NCBI RefSeq assembly: GCF_026153295.1
Contig: NZ_CP110615.1
Location: forward strand, 496,001 to 560,000
Direction of reading: 5' to 3'
Origin: Rhodococcus antarcticus
Lineage (GTDB): Bacteria; Actinomycetota; Actinomycetes; Mycobacteriales; Mycobacteriaceae
Length of the DNA stretch: 64,000 nt
The position numbers and the translations under genes are program-made. The notes under the pieces are model-generated. The model saw nothing but the letters and a program-made list of their open reading frames with translations. It searched no databases and was not told where the DNA came from. Position 1 is the stretch's first letter. Each line of letters opens with the position of its first letter. This document shows positions 23,022 through 33,083 of the stretch, in pieces.

Positions 23022-23027
23022 TACGCT
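23022..23027 (+). promoter_or_regulatory. Probable -10 box for the B12-binding mutase subunit gene
   Basis: TACGCT, in the CGATACGCT context seen before several genes here, lies 54 nt before GTG 23082. Confidence 0.4.
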
Positions 23028-23081
23028 CACGGGAGTCCAGCGTGCTCGTCGAGGAGCCGCTCGTGGTCCCTGGAGGTCGTC

Positions 23082-23480
23082 GTGTCTGCTCCGATCCGTG
23101 TGGTGGTGGCCAAGCCCGGCCTGGACGGTCACGACCGGGGGGCCAAGGTCGTCGCCCGTGCGCTGCGCGACGCCGGCATGGAGGTCGTCTACACGGGTCT
23201 GCACCAGACGCCCGAGCAGATCGTCGAGACCGCCCTGCAGGAGGACGCCGACGTCATCGGTCTCTCCGTGCTCTCCGGTGCGCACATGACCCTGTTCGCC
23301 AAGGTGTGCGAGCTGCTGGCCGCACAGGACGCCACCGATGTCGTGGTCTTCGGCGGCGGGATCATCCCCGAGGAGGACGTCCCGCGGCTCAAGGAGCTCG
23401 GTGTCTCCGAGGTCTTCACCCCCGGCGCCACCACGGCGTCCATCGTGGACTGGGTGCGCGCGAACGTGACCCCGGCCTGA
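23082..23480 (+). CDS. Cobalamin-binding acyl-CoA mutase small subunit (IcmB-like)
   Basis: This 132-residue stand-alone B12-binding domain has the base-off motif DGHDRG (D15, H17, G20), SVLSG at 62-66 and GGG at 91-93, as in the C-terminal domain of methylmalonyl-CoA mutase and the small subunit of isobutyryl-CoA mutase. GTG 23082 follows GGAGGTC. No large mutase subunit is present in the window, so its partner must be encoded elsewhere. In Streptomyces an icm small-subunit gene also lies in the pcrA-sucCD region. Placement beside sucCD is functionally sensible, since methylmalonyl-CoA mutases yield succinyl-CoA, but the actual substrate is open. Confidence 0.88.
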   Translation: MSAPIRVVVAKPGLDGHDRGAKVVARALRDAGMEVVYTGLHQTPEQIVETALQEDADVIGLSVLSGAHMTLFAKVCELLAAQDATDVVVFGGGIIPEEDVPRLKELGVSEVFTPGATTASIVDWVRANVTPA

Positions 23481-23555
23481 TTCTGCGGGCTCCTGCGCCC
23501 GGTGAGATGGCCCACTCGGGGCGACCGGCGTCGCGGCGCCGGTGAGCAGCCTCGA

Positions 23556-23561
23556 TAGGGT
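23556..23561 (+). promoter_or_regulatory. Probable -10 box for sucCD
   Basis: TAGGGT in the context CGATAGGGT lies 61 nt upstream of the sucC ATG. Confidence 0.45.
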
Positions 23562-23622
23562 GCGATCCCGGACCCGATCCCGTTCCAGGCTCGGGCGTCA
23601 ACGCAGACGAGACGGTGGGCTG

Positions 23623-24792
23623 ATGGACCTCTTCGAATACCAGGCGAAGGACCTCTTCGCCAAGCACGGAGTACCGACGACCCCGGGCCGCGTGGCCGAG
23701 ACGCCCGCGCAGGCGCAGGCGATCGCGACCGAGATCGGCAAGCCGGTCATGGTCAAGGCGCAGGTCAAGGTCGGTGGCCGCGGCAAGGCCGGTGGCGTGA
23801 AGTTCGCCGCCACCCCGGCCGACGCCCTCGAGCACGCCACGAACATCATCGGCATGGACATCAAGGGCCACGTGGTCCCCAACGTCCTCGTCGCCGAGGC
23901 CAGCGACATCGCAGCCGAGTACTACATCTCCTTCCTGCTCGACCGCACCAACCGCACCTACCTGGCCATGTGCTCGGTCGAGGGTGGCGTCGAGATCGAG
24001 GTGACGGCGGTGGAGAACCCTGACGCCCTCGCCCGCGTGCCGGTCGACGCCGTGAAGGGCGTGGACCTCGCCCTCGCCCGCAGCATCGCCGAGCAGGGCG
24101 GTCTGCCCGCCGAGGTGCTCGACGCCGCGGCCGAGACCATCCAGAAGCTGTGGGTCGTCTTCACCTCCGAGGACGCGACGCTGGTCGAGGTGAACCCGCT
24201 GGTGCGCACCCCGGACGGCCGGATCCTGGCCCTCGACGGCAAGGTGACCCTCGACGAGAACGCCGCCTTCCGCCACCCGGACCACGAGGCGCTGCAGGAC
24301 GCGGCGTCAGCCGACCCGCTCGAGGCCAAGGCCAAGGAGAACGACCTCAACTACGTCAAGCTCGACGGTGAGGTCGGCATCATCGGAAACGGTGCCGGGC
24401 TGGTCATGTCGACCCTCGACGTCGTCGCCTACGCCGGGGAGAAGCACGGTGGCGTCAAGCCCGCCAACTTCCTCGACATCGGCGGTGGCGCGTCCGCCGC
24501 CGTCATGGCCGCCGGGCTCGACGTGATCCTGGGCGACTCCCAGGTCAAGAGCGTGTTCGTCAACGTCTTCGGCGGGATCACCGCCTGCGACGCCGTCGCC
24601 AACGGCATCGTCGGTGCCCTGAAGACCCTGGGCGACGCGGCGAGCAAGCCGCTCGTCGTCCGTCTCGACGGCAACAACGTCGAGGAGGGTCGCGCCATCC
24701 TGGCGGCCGCCGCCCACCCCCTCGTCACCGTGGTCGCCACCATGGACGAGGCCGCCGACAAGGCCGCCGAGCTCGCCGCAGCGGCGAAGTAA
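23623..24792 (+). CDS. sucC: Succinyl-CoA ligase (ADP-forming) beta subunit
   Basis: This 389-residue ATP-grasp subunit pairs with SucD to make ATP from succinyl-CoA in the TCA cycle. The N-terminus [18 protein letters not shown], the nucleotide-site [16 protein letters not shown] and the C-terminal ligase motif GGGASA and VFGGITACD are typical. ATG 23623 follows GGTGGG. It sits 15 nt before sucD. Confidence 0.98.
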   Translation: MDLFEYQAKDLFAKHGVPTTPGRVAETPAQAQAIATEIGKPVMVKAQVKVGGRGKAGGVKFAATPADALEHATNIIGMDIKGHVVPNVLVAEASDIAAEYYISFLLDRTNRTYLAMCSVEGGVEIEVTAVENPDALARVPVDAVKGVDLALARSIAEQGGLPAEVLDAAAETIQKLWVVFTSEDATLVEVNPLVRTPDGRILALDGKVTLDENAAFRHPDHEALQDAASADPLEAKAKENDLNYVKLDGEVGIIGNGAGLVMSTLDVVAYAGEKHGGVKPANFLDIGGGASAAVMAAGLDVILGDSQVKSVFVNVFGGITACDAVANGIVGALKTLGDAASKPLVVRLDGNNVEEGRAILAAAAHPLVTVVATMDEAADKAAELAAAAK

Positions 24793-24807
24793 GAGGAGCA
24801 GAGAACG

Positions 24808-25710
<903 letters not shown>

Positions 25711-25726
25711 ACGTCGACGCACCACC

Positions 25727-25757
25727 CAGGGGTCGGGCCGCGGTGGCTCGGCCCCTG
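25727..25757 (+). terminator. Terminator after sucD
   Basis: CAGGGGTCGGGCC and GGCTCGGCCCCTG form a 13-bp stem with two G-U wobbles and a 5-nt loop, 16 nt after the sucD stop. Confidence 0.6.
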
Positions 25758-25801
25758 CGTGCTGTCCGCGGTCACCGCCCCGGGTGTCGGCGGCGATCCG
25801 A

Positions 25802-25807
25802 TAGCGT
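25802..25807 (+). promoter_or_regulatory. Probable -10 box for the DUF5336 gene
   Basis: TAGCGT in the context CGATAGCGT lies 37 nt before the ATG and downstream of the sucD terminator. Confidence 0.5.
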
Positions 25808-25844
25808 GGTCGGGGAACCACCCGAACGCGACGAGGAGACGGCC

Positions 25845-26783
25845 ATGACGGCGATGAACCCGGGTCCAGGCCCGGCCGACCAGACCCGATCTGCCCGCGG
25901 GCCGGGTCCTGCGGCCGCTGCTGGTGGTCTGGGCTCGATCCTCGGCCTCGTGGTGCTCGCCACCGGATTGCTGATCGCCCTCGTGGGCTTCGCCGACTTC
26001 TTCGACACCAACGGCCTCAGCGGGTACAGCACCTACGGCGTGGTCCTGTCGCTGTTCGCCGGCCTGCTGGCCGGCACGGCGCTGCTGCCGAAGCAGACCG
26101 TTCAGGCGGGCACCGTGGCCGCGGCCTCGGTCGCGGGATTCGTCCTCGTCCTGTTCGTCGTGCTCGGCAGCCCGGCCGTCTTCTCGCTCGCCTTCGGTGG
26201 GTACGCCACCATCCTGCTCACGCTCGTCCAGGCTGCGGCGGCGGTGTTCGCGCTGCTGCTCTCCACCGGGATCGTGTCCGCTCCGGCGCCGAAGCCGGCC
26301 CCGTCGAGCTGGCAGACCGGCCCGTACGGAGCCCCCGCTCAGCCCGCTCAGTACGGGCCTCCTGGTCAGCAGGGGCAGTACGGCGGCCCGCCGTCGTTCG
26401 GGGGTCCGCAGGGTGGGCCGTCCGGTCCGCCGCCCTTCGGTCGCCCGCAGGGTGGTCCTCCGCCGCACGGCCAGCCGGGGCAGTACGGCCAGCCCGGCCC
26501 GCAGGGACCGCCTGCCCCCGGCTACGGCGGTCCGCAGGGTGGTCCGCCTCCGCAGGGCGACTCGTCACCGTGGACCAAGGTTATGCAGGGCCGTCCGGAC
26601 CAGGGCCGTCCGGACCAGGGCCGTCCGGACCAGGGCCGTCCGGACCAGGGACAGGGCGAGCAGCCCAGCCCGCAGCAGGCTCCTGGCGCATCGTCCTCCG
26701 GTCCGCCCACCCAGGCGTTCGGTGCGCCCGGGCGGGACACCGACGACCAGCCCGATCCCCCGTCCGGCGCTCCGCGCACCTGA
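25845..26783 (+). CDS. DUF5336 membrane protein (Rv0954-like)
   Basis: This 312-residue protein has four hydrophobic helices in residues 25-145 and a long Gly/Pro/Gln-rich cytoplasmic tail, the architecture of M. tuberculosis Rv0954. The tail includes a tandem QGRPD pentapeptide encoded by 15-bp DNA repeats. ATG 25845 follows GAGGAGACGGCC. It has its own promoter and lies in the conserved sucCD-Rv0954-Rv0955-purN order. A divisome or cell-envelope role has been suggested for the mycobacterial protein; the sequence itself does not show one. Confidence 0.8.
   Translation: MTAMNPGPGPADQTRSARGPGPAAAAGGLGSILGLVVLATGLLIALVGFADFFDTNGLSGYSTYGVVLSLFAGLLAGTALLPKQTVQAGTVAAASVAGFVLVLFVVLGSPAVFSLAFGGYATILLTLVQAAAAVFALLLSTGIVSAPAPKPAPSSWQTGPYGAPAQPAQYGPPGQQGQYGGPPSFGGPQGGPSGPPPFGRPQGGPPPHGQPGQYGQPGPQGPPAPGYGGPQGGPPPQGDSSPWTKVMQGRPDQGRPDQGRPDQGRPDQGQGEQPSPQQAPGASSSGPPTQAFGAPGRDTDDQPDPPSGAPRT
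26586..26645 (+). repeat. Four tandem 15-bp repeats (QGRPD) in the DUF5336 gene
   Basis: CAGGGCCGTCCGGAC is repeated four times without mismatch. The repeat is in frame, so copy-number change would only lengthen or shorten the tail. Confidence 0.95.
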
Positions 26784-26796
26784 GTGCACGTCGATC

Positions 26797-26834
26797 CACC
26801 GCAGGGCCCGACCACTCGGTCGGGCCCTGCGGTG
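26797..26834 (+). terminator. Strong terminator after the DUF5336 gene
   Basis: A perfect 17-bp stem (CACCGCAGGGCCCGACC and its complement) with loop ACTC lies 13 nt after the stop codon. It separates this gene from the sfnG leader region. Confidence 0.85.
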
Positions 26835-26844
26835 CGTCCGACCC

Positions 26845-26863
26845 TGTTCCACCTGGTGGGACA
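26845..26863. promoter_or_regulatory. Palindrome upstream of the sfnG leader
   Basis: TGTTCCACC-T-GGTGGGACA is a 19-bp dyad with one mismatch, 50 nt before the leader peptide. Its place and symmetry suit an operator for a regulator of sulfur-source genes, but no binding family is identified. Confidence 0.4.
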
Positions 26864-26913
26864 GAGGTCTCACGATGTTGACGGAGCACGGGGGGTGGGG
26901 GAAGCCTGGTGCC

Positions 26914-26991
26914 ATGACCGCCGGGTGGGAGCTGACGTCGCGTCGGCACATCGACCTGATGCGAGTCGGCAGCACCTGCTGTCCGCGCTGA
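26914..26991 (+). CDS. Cysteine-codon leader peptide (attenuator) upstream of sfnG
   Basis: This 25-codon ORF has the LTSRRHIDLMRV core typical of actinobacterial putative leader peptides found before sulfur-metabolism genes, and it ends GSTCCPR with tandem Cys codons TGC TGT at 26977-26982, just before the stop. In mycobacteria such polycysteine small ORFs are cysteine-responsive attenuators: ribosome stalling at scarce Cys-tRNA frees the downstream gene. The stop is 78 nt before sfnG, whose product liberates sulfur from organosulfones, so the logic fits. There is no obvious Shine-Dalgarno; the start may be the ATG at 26914. I did not resolve the competing RNA structures. Confidence 0.8.
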   Translation: MTAGWELTSRRHIDLMRVGSTCCPR

Positions 26992-27069
26992 CCGCACGCG
27001 CCCGTACCGCGCTCCACCCCCTCGTGCCCGGTCCTGTCGGGCTCACCCCTGCCACCACCCTGGAGATCT

Positions 27070-28209
27070 GTGCCCGCCACCTCGAACGACGTCCAGCCCG
27101 ACCCCGTGAAGTTCGCCTACTGGGTGCCCAACGTCTCCGGTGGCCTCGTCACCAGCGACATCGAGCAGCGCACCGACTGGGGCTACGCGTACAACACGAA
27201 GCTCGCGCAGACCGCGGAGAACAGCGGCTTCGAGTACGCGCTGAGCCAGGTCCGCTACATGGCCAGCTACGGCGCCGAGTTCCAGCACGAGTCCACCAGC
27301 TTCTCGCTGGGCCTGCTCCTGGCCACCGAGCGGCTCAAGGTCATCGCCGCCGTGCACCCCGGCCTCTGGCACCCCGGCGTGCTGGCCAAGCTCGGTGCCA
27401 CCGCCGACCACATGTCTGGTGGTCGCTTCGCCGTCAACGTGGTCTCGGGCTGGTTCAAGGGCGAGTTCACCGCGCTGGGTGAGCACTGGCTCGACCACGA
27501 CGAGCGCTACCGCCGCAGCGAGGAGTTCATCCGGGCGCTGCGCGGCATCTGGACCGAGGACGACTTCACCCTGGCCGGGGACTTCTACCGGATCCGCGAC
27601 TTCACCCTCAAGCCCAAGCCGGTGGACGTGCCGGGCCGGGCGCACCCGGAGATCTTCCAGGGGGGCAACTCGACCGCGGCGCGCGCGATGGCCGGCCGGG
27701 TCTCGGACTGGTACTTCAGCAACGGCAAGGACTACGACGGGCTCGCCGAGCAGGTGCACGACGTCCGTCGCTCCGCCGCCGAGCACGGTGGTCGCGACGT
27801 CCGTTTCGGGCTCAACGGCTTCATGATCGTGCGGGACACCGAGAAGGAGGCGCGGGAGACACTGCGCGAGGTGGTCGCCAAGTCGAACAAGCCGGCCGTC
27901 GAGGGCTTCCGCGAGGCCGTGAAGTCGGCCGGTCAGTCCACGGCGGACAAGAAGGGCATGTGGGCGGACAGCTCCTACGAGGACCTGGTCCAGTACAACG
28001 ACGGCTTCAAGACCGGGCTCATCGGCACGGCCGAGCAGGTCGCCGAGCGGATCGTGGAGTACAAGAAGCGCGGTGCCGACCTGATGCTTCTGGGCTACCT
28101 GCACTTCCAGGAGGAGGTGGAGCAGTTCGGCACCACAGTGCTGCCGCTGGTCCGCGAGATCGAGGCCGAGGCCATCCGCACCGGGGAGCTGACCCCCGCC
28201 GGCGCGTGA
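27070..28209 (+). CDS. sfnG: Dimethylsulfone monooxygenase SfnG (FMNH2-dependent, LLM class)
   Basis: This 379-residue luciferase-like monooxygenase matches SfnG closely at FAYWVPNVSGGLV, IEQRTDWG, LAQTAENSGFEYALSQ, AVNVVSGWFKGEF and GEHWLDHDERYRRSEEFIR. SfnG oxidises dimethylsulfone to methanesulfinate with FMNH2 and O2, feeding sulfonate desulfurisation under sulfur limitation. GTG 27070 follows GGAG. No flavin reductase or alkanesulfonate genes adjoin it. It interrupts the conserved Rv0954-Rv0955 order, is bracketed by strong terminators at 26797-26834 and 28232-28269, and so looks like an inserted single-gene unit under cysteine-leader control. Confidence 0.92.
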   Translation: MPATSNDVQPDPVKFAYWVPNVSGGLVTSDIEQRTDWGYAYNTKLAQTAENSGFEYALSQVRYMASYGAEFQHESTSFSLGLLLATERLKVIAAVHPGLWHPGVLAKLGATADHMSGGRFAVNVVSGWFKGEFTALGEHWLDHDERYRRSEEFIRALRGIWTEDDFTLAGDFYRIRDFTLKPKPVDVPGRAHPEIFQGGNSTAARAMAGRVSDWYFSNGKDYDGLAEQVHDVRRSAAEHGGRDVRFGLNGFMIVRDTEKEARETLREVVAKSNKPAVEGFREAVKSAGQSTADKKGMWADSSYEDLVQYNDGFKTGLIGTAEQVAERIVEYKKRGADLMLLGYLHFQEEVEQFGTTVLPLVREIEAEAIRTGELTPAGA

Positions 28210-28231
28210 CCCTGCGCGGGATGACCTCGTG

Positions 28232-28269
28232 CCGCCACGGCGCGCCTGAGCCCCCGCGCGCCGTGGCGG
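28232..28269 (+). terminator. Terminator after sfnG
   Basis: A perfect 14-bp stem (CCGCCACGGCGCGC / GCGCGCCGTGGCGG) with a 10-nt loop lies 22 nt after the sfnG stop. Confidence 0.75.
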
Positions 28270-28285
28270 TGCCAGCCTCACACGG

Positions 28286-29761
28286 GTGACCGCACTCCTG
28301 GACCGCCCGCGCCCGCGCCCGGTCGACCGCGTCGCAACGCTGCGCTCCCTGGTCGGCGTCGCTCTCGGTCCGGCGCTCACCACCGTGGCCGTGCTCACCG
28401 CCGGGGTGCTGGTGGTCCTGGTCGCCGGGGGGATCGACCTGGGTGGGACTGCGTCGGTGGTGGCTGCCGTCTGGCTCGCTGCCCACCAGGTCCCGATCAC
28501 CATCACCGGTTCCACGCTCGGTGTGCTCCCGCTGCTCCCGACGGTGGTGCTGGTGTGGGTCACCGAGCGCAGCGTGGCCGCCAGCGGGGCCCGGGGCCGG
28601 CGGTGCACCTGGACGGCCGGGGCCGCGGTGCTGGGTCCGGTCCTGGTGGCCGCGGCCGCGGTGGGGGTGCTGACCGTGGCCCCCGGCGGGCTCCCGGTGG
28701 GGGCACCGCAAGGTGCCGGTGCGCTGGTCCGGGTGGCGGTCGTCCACGCCCTCGGCGTCGCCCTGGGCCTCGCGCGGCCCTCCGGACAGCTCGCCCGGTT
28801 GCGGCGTGCGGTGCCGGGCTGGGCGTGGGCCGGGGTGGTCCGGGTGCCCGAGCTGGTCGCCGTGCTGCTGGCGGCGGGGGCCGTGCTGACCACCCTCGCC
28901 CTCGTGCGGGACATCTCCACCGCCGCGGAGATCGTGGGCACCGGTGGTGGTGCGGGCGGCGCCCTGGGGCTCGTGCTGCTGTCCACGGCGTACCTGCCGA
29001 ACGTGGCCGTCGGGGCGCTCTCGGTGGCGGTCGGTCCCGGTGCCGTGCTGGGTACCGTGACGGTGACGGCCTTCGGTGCGGTGCCCGGCCCGGTCCCCGC
29101 GCTGCCGGTGCTGGCCGTGCTCCCGGCCGGGAGCGGTGCGTGGTGGTGGCCGGTGGTGCTCGTGGTGCCCGCCGCCGTCGGCGGACTGCTCGGCCTGCGG
29201 GTGCTGCGGGCGGGGGCCGGGCGGGGTGACGCGCTGCGCTCGGTGGGTCTCGCCGCGGTGCTGACCGGGATCCTCGTCGGAGTGCTCGGGGAGGTGGCCG
29301 GGGGTGGGCTGGGGACCCTCGGCCCCGTCGGGGTGCCCGCACTCGCGCTCGCCGCCGCCACGGCAGCGTGGCTGGGGATCGTGGGATGCGCGACGGTCCT
29401 GGTCCTGGAGCACGGCAACGGCGCGGCCGAGGACCCGACGGACGAGGGAGTGGGTGAGACCGGCACCGAGGGCGCGGCCCACGACGGGACCGCCGAGGAG
29501 GTGGTCGAGCCCGAGCCCGCCGCCGATGTCGAGCCGGAGCGGGACGCTGTGATCGAACCGGACGCTGTGATCGAACCCGACGCTGTGATCGAACCCGACG
29601 CTGAGGCTGAGCTGGACGCCGACACCGAGCTCGGCTCTGAGGCTGGACCGGACGCTGTGATCGAACCCGACGCTGAGGCTGAGCTGGACGCCCAGGCCGA
29701 ACCGGGCGCGGCGACCGGGGCCGAGGGCACCCGCGACGGCGGGGCCGGACCCCGCGACTAG
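28286..29761 (+). CDS. DUF6350 multi-pass membrane protein (Rv0955-like)
   Basis: This 491-residue protein has about 9-10 hydrophobic helices up to residue 375, followed by a highly acidic cytoplasmic tail of about 110 residues. The first part, with [23 protein letters not shown]-like helices and the conserved position before purN, matches the DUF6350 family (Rv0955). The tail has DAVIEP and DAEAELDA repeats encoded by nearly identical DNA. The GTG at 28286 begins just after the sfnG terminator; no good ribosome site is visible. Function unknown. Confidence 0.8.
   Translation: MTALLDRPRPRPVDRVATLRSLVGVALGPALTTVAVLTAGVLVVLVAGGIDLGGTASVVAAVWLAAHQVPITITGSTLGVLPLLPTVVLVWVTERSVAASGARGRRCTWTAGAAVLGPVLVAAAAVGVLTVAPGGLPVGAPQGAGALVRVAVVHALGVALGLARPSGQLARLRRAVPGWAWAGVVRVPELVAVLLAAGAVLTTLALVRDISTAAEIVGTGGGAGGALGLVLLSTAYLPNVAVGALSVAVGPGAVLGTVTVTAFGAVPGPVPALPVLAVLPAGSGAWWWPVVLVVPAAVGGLLGLRVLRAGAGRGDALRSVGLAAVLTGILVGVLGEVAGGGLGTLGPVGVPALALAAATAAWLGIVGCATVLVLEHGNGAAEDPTDEGVGETGTEGAAHDGTAEEVVEPEPAADVEPERDAVIEPDAVIEPDAVIEPDAEAELDADTELGSEAGPDAVIEPDAEAELDAQAEPGAATGAEGTRDGGAGPRD
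29543..29692 (+). repeat. 18-bp and 42-bp direct repeats in the DUF6350 acidic tail
   Basis: GACGCTGTGATCGAACC(C/G) occurs at 29543, 29561, 29579 and 29651. A 42-bp unit is repeated exactly at 29579-29620 and 29651-29692. Codon use (GCT, GTG ATC GAA) is AT-richer than in the surrounding gene, suggesting recent expansion. Confidence 0.9.
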
Positions 29762-29841
29762 TCTCGTCCTGCCCGGGATCCGGTCGGCGGAGCCGCCGTG
29801 GTCAGGTCGACGACGCGTGAGGAGCTCCTGCCCTGGACGCC

Positions 29842-30470
29842 GTGCACGTCCCCGTCCGGCTGGCCCCGCAGGTGCCCGCCCGGGTCGTGGTCCTCGCCTC
29901 CGGCGCCGGGTCGCTGTTCGCGTCGCTGGTCCGGGCGACGGTGGACCCCGCGCACCCGGTGGACGTCGTGGCGCTGGGCACCGACCGGGCCTGCGCCGCG
30001 GTGGACGTCGCCGCCGAGCTGGGCGTGGTCTGCTTCACCGTGCGCGTCGGTGCGCACCCGGACCGGACGGCCTGGGACCGGGCGCTGACCGAGGCCGTCG
30101 CCGTGCACGAGCCGCACCTCGTGGTCTGCGCAGGCTTCATGAAGGTGCTGGGACCGGAGTTCCTGGCCCGCTTCGGCGGTCGCACGATCAACACCCACCC
30201 GTCGCTGCTGCCCTCGTTCCCTGGTGCCCGGGCGGTCGCCGACGCTCTGTCCCACGGGGTCACGCTGACCGGATCCACGGTGCACCTCGTGGACGCCGGG
30301 CTCGACACCGGCCCGATCCTCGCCCAGCAGGCCGTCCCGGTGCTGCGCGACGACGACGAGACCTCCCTGCACGAGCGCATCAAGGTCGCGGAGCGCGTGC
30401 TCCTGGTGGACGTGCTGTCCGCCGTGGCGACCTCGGGCGTGACCACCGACGGACGGAAGGCCCAGATCCC

Positions 30471-30474
<4 letters not shown>
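29842..30474 (+). CDS. purN: Phosphoribosylglycinamide formyltransferase
   Basis: This 210-residue enzyme formylates GAR using 10-formyl-THF in purine synthesis. The [11 protein letters not shown] phosphate loop, the catalytic [13 protein letters not shown] and [13 protein letters not shown] motifs with Asn, His and Asp are present. GTG 29842 is the first standard in-frame start after a stop, but its GAGGAG site is 17 nt away; a CTG at 29833 has ideal spacing and could be the real start. It overlaps purH by ATGA. A TAGTCT box at 29759-29764 may be the promoter -10. Confidence 0.96.
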
Positions 30475-32042
<1,568 letters not shown>

Positions 32043-32109
32043 GCGCTGCGCCTGGGCGTGAACGTCGGGGACAGGTGCCCCAGGACCGCGCACGACCCCG
32101 TCGGGGGAC

Positions 32110-32139
32110 TTGACGCAGCGGGGGGAGGGGAGCTGTACT
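32110..32139 (+). promoter_or_regulatory. imuA' promoter (-35/-10)
   Basis: TTGACG at 32110-32115 and TGTACT at 32134-32139 with an 18-nt spacer form a recognisable promoter immediately before the SOS box. Confidence 0.55.
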
Positions 32140-32148
32140 GGGCATCGT

Positions 32149-32164
32149 TCGAACATGTGTTCGA
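32149..32164. promoter_or_regulatory. LexA/SOS box of imuA'-imuB
   Basis: TCGAAC-ATGT-GTTCGA is a perfect actinobacterial SOS box. It is embedded in a 28-bp palindrome (32143-32170) with a single mismatched pair, located about where transcription should start, so LexA would block initiation. Confidence 0.93.
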
Positions 32165-32246
32165 ACGATGAGTCCGTTGGTTCTCGACGCCGCGCCTTCC
32201 CCGCGGTGCCTGGCCACTGGCCTGGCGTGGGTGAGGTGGTGTGACG

Positions 32247-33083
32247 GTGACGGTTGTCCTGGAGCAGGTCGACGAGCGGGCGGACGAGCCTGCGACGAGG
32301 GACGAGCGGATCGCGGCACTGCGGCGACGGCTGGCGGTGGTGCCGGCCCGAGGTGGGGGGGTGCGGGAGGCCGCGTTCGGTGCGGACGGCCTGGACGCAC
32401 GGCCTCGTGAGGGACGCACCGGCTGTGTGGTGCCCGTGCTCCCCGTGCCACCCGCGCTCGCCGAGGCGCTGCCCAGGGGTGGCCTGGTCCGCGGCACCGT
32501 GGTGTCCGTGGCCGGGGCGAGCTCGCTGCTGCTGGGCCTGCTCGCGTCGGTGACGGCCGAGGGGGGCTGGGCCGGGGTGGTCGGGCGCCCGGGGCTCGGG
32601 CTGCTGGCAGCGGTGGAGATGGGCGCCGACCTCGGACGCCTGGCGCTGGTGCCGTACCCGGGGCCGGACGCGGTGGACGCCGCGGCCGTGCTCCTGGACG
32701 GGCTGGACCTCGTGGTGCTCGACCTCGCGGGAGCGGCCGTCAGCCCGAGCCGGGCGCGGGGGTTGGTGGCCCGGGCCCGGCACCGGGGTGGAGTGCTCGT
32801 GGTGACGGGCGGGTCGTGGCCCGGCGCGGAGCTGGTGCTGCGGGCCGAGGTGGGCCCCAGCGCAGGGCTGGGACCAGGTCACGGTCGGCTGCGCTCGCGC
32901 GAGCTCCTCGTGGCCGTGCACGGCCGGGGCGAAGCCGTCCGGGGGCGGCACCGACGGGTGCTGCTCCGCTGCGCGGGCCCGGACTCCGGCGGGGCTGCCG
33001 TGGGCTGGGAGCCGGCGCGCTCGGACGTGTCGGGTGCGGGGTTGCCGGGTGCGGTGGCCGAGCGTGGGTCGGTGGCGCTGTGA
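32247..33083 (+). CDS. imuA': ImuA' mutasome protein (RecA-like)
   Basis: This 278-residue actinobacterial ImuA' has a degenerate RecA-like core (VRGTVVSVAGASSLLLGLLASV at about 83-104, then LDLVVLDLAGAA) without a true Walker A lysine. In mycobacteria it assembles with ImuB and DnaE2 for SOS mutagenesis. GTG 32247 sits 7 nt after GAGGTGG; GTG 32241 is in frame but only 1 nt from it. It follows a LexA box and overlaps imuB by GTGA. Confidence 0.9.
   Translation: MTVVLEQVDERADEPATRDERIAALRRRLAVVPARGGGVREAAFGADGLDARPREGRTGCVVPVLPVPPALAEALPRGGLVRGTVVSVAGASSLLLGLLASVTAEGGWAGVVGRPGLGLLAAVEMGADLGRLALVPYPGPDAVDAAAVLLDGLDLVVLDLAGAAVSPSRARGLVARARHRGGVLVVTGGSWPGAELVLRAEVGPSAGLGPGHGRLRSRELLVAVHGRGEAVRGRHRRVLLRCAGPDSGGAAVGWEPARSDVSGAGLPGAVAERGSVAL

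Noticed and set aside
32168-32410. Small ORF beginning inside the imuA' SOS box
   Set aside because: It lacks a ribosome site, overlaps imuA' out of frame and is Arg/Gly-rich without family resemblance.
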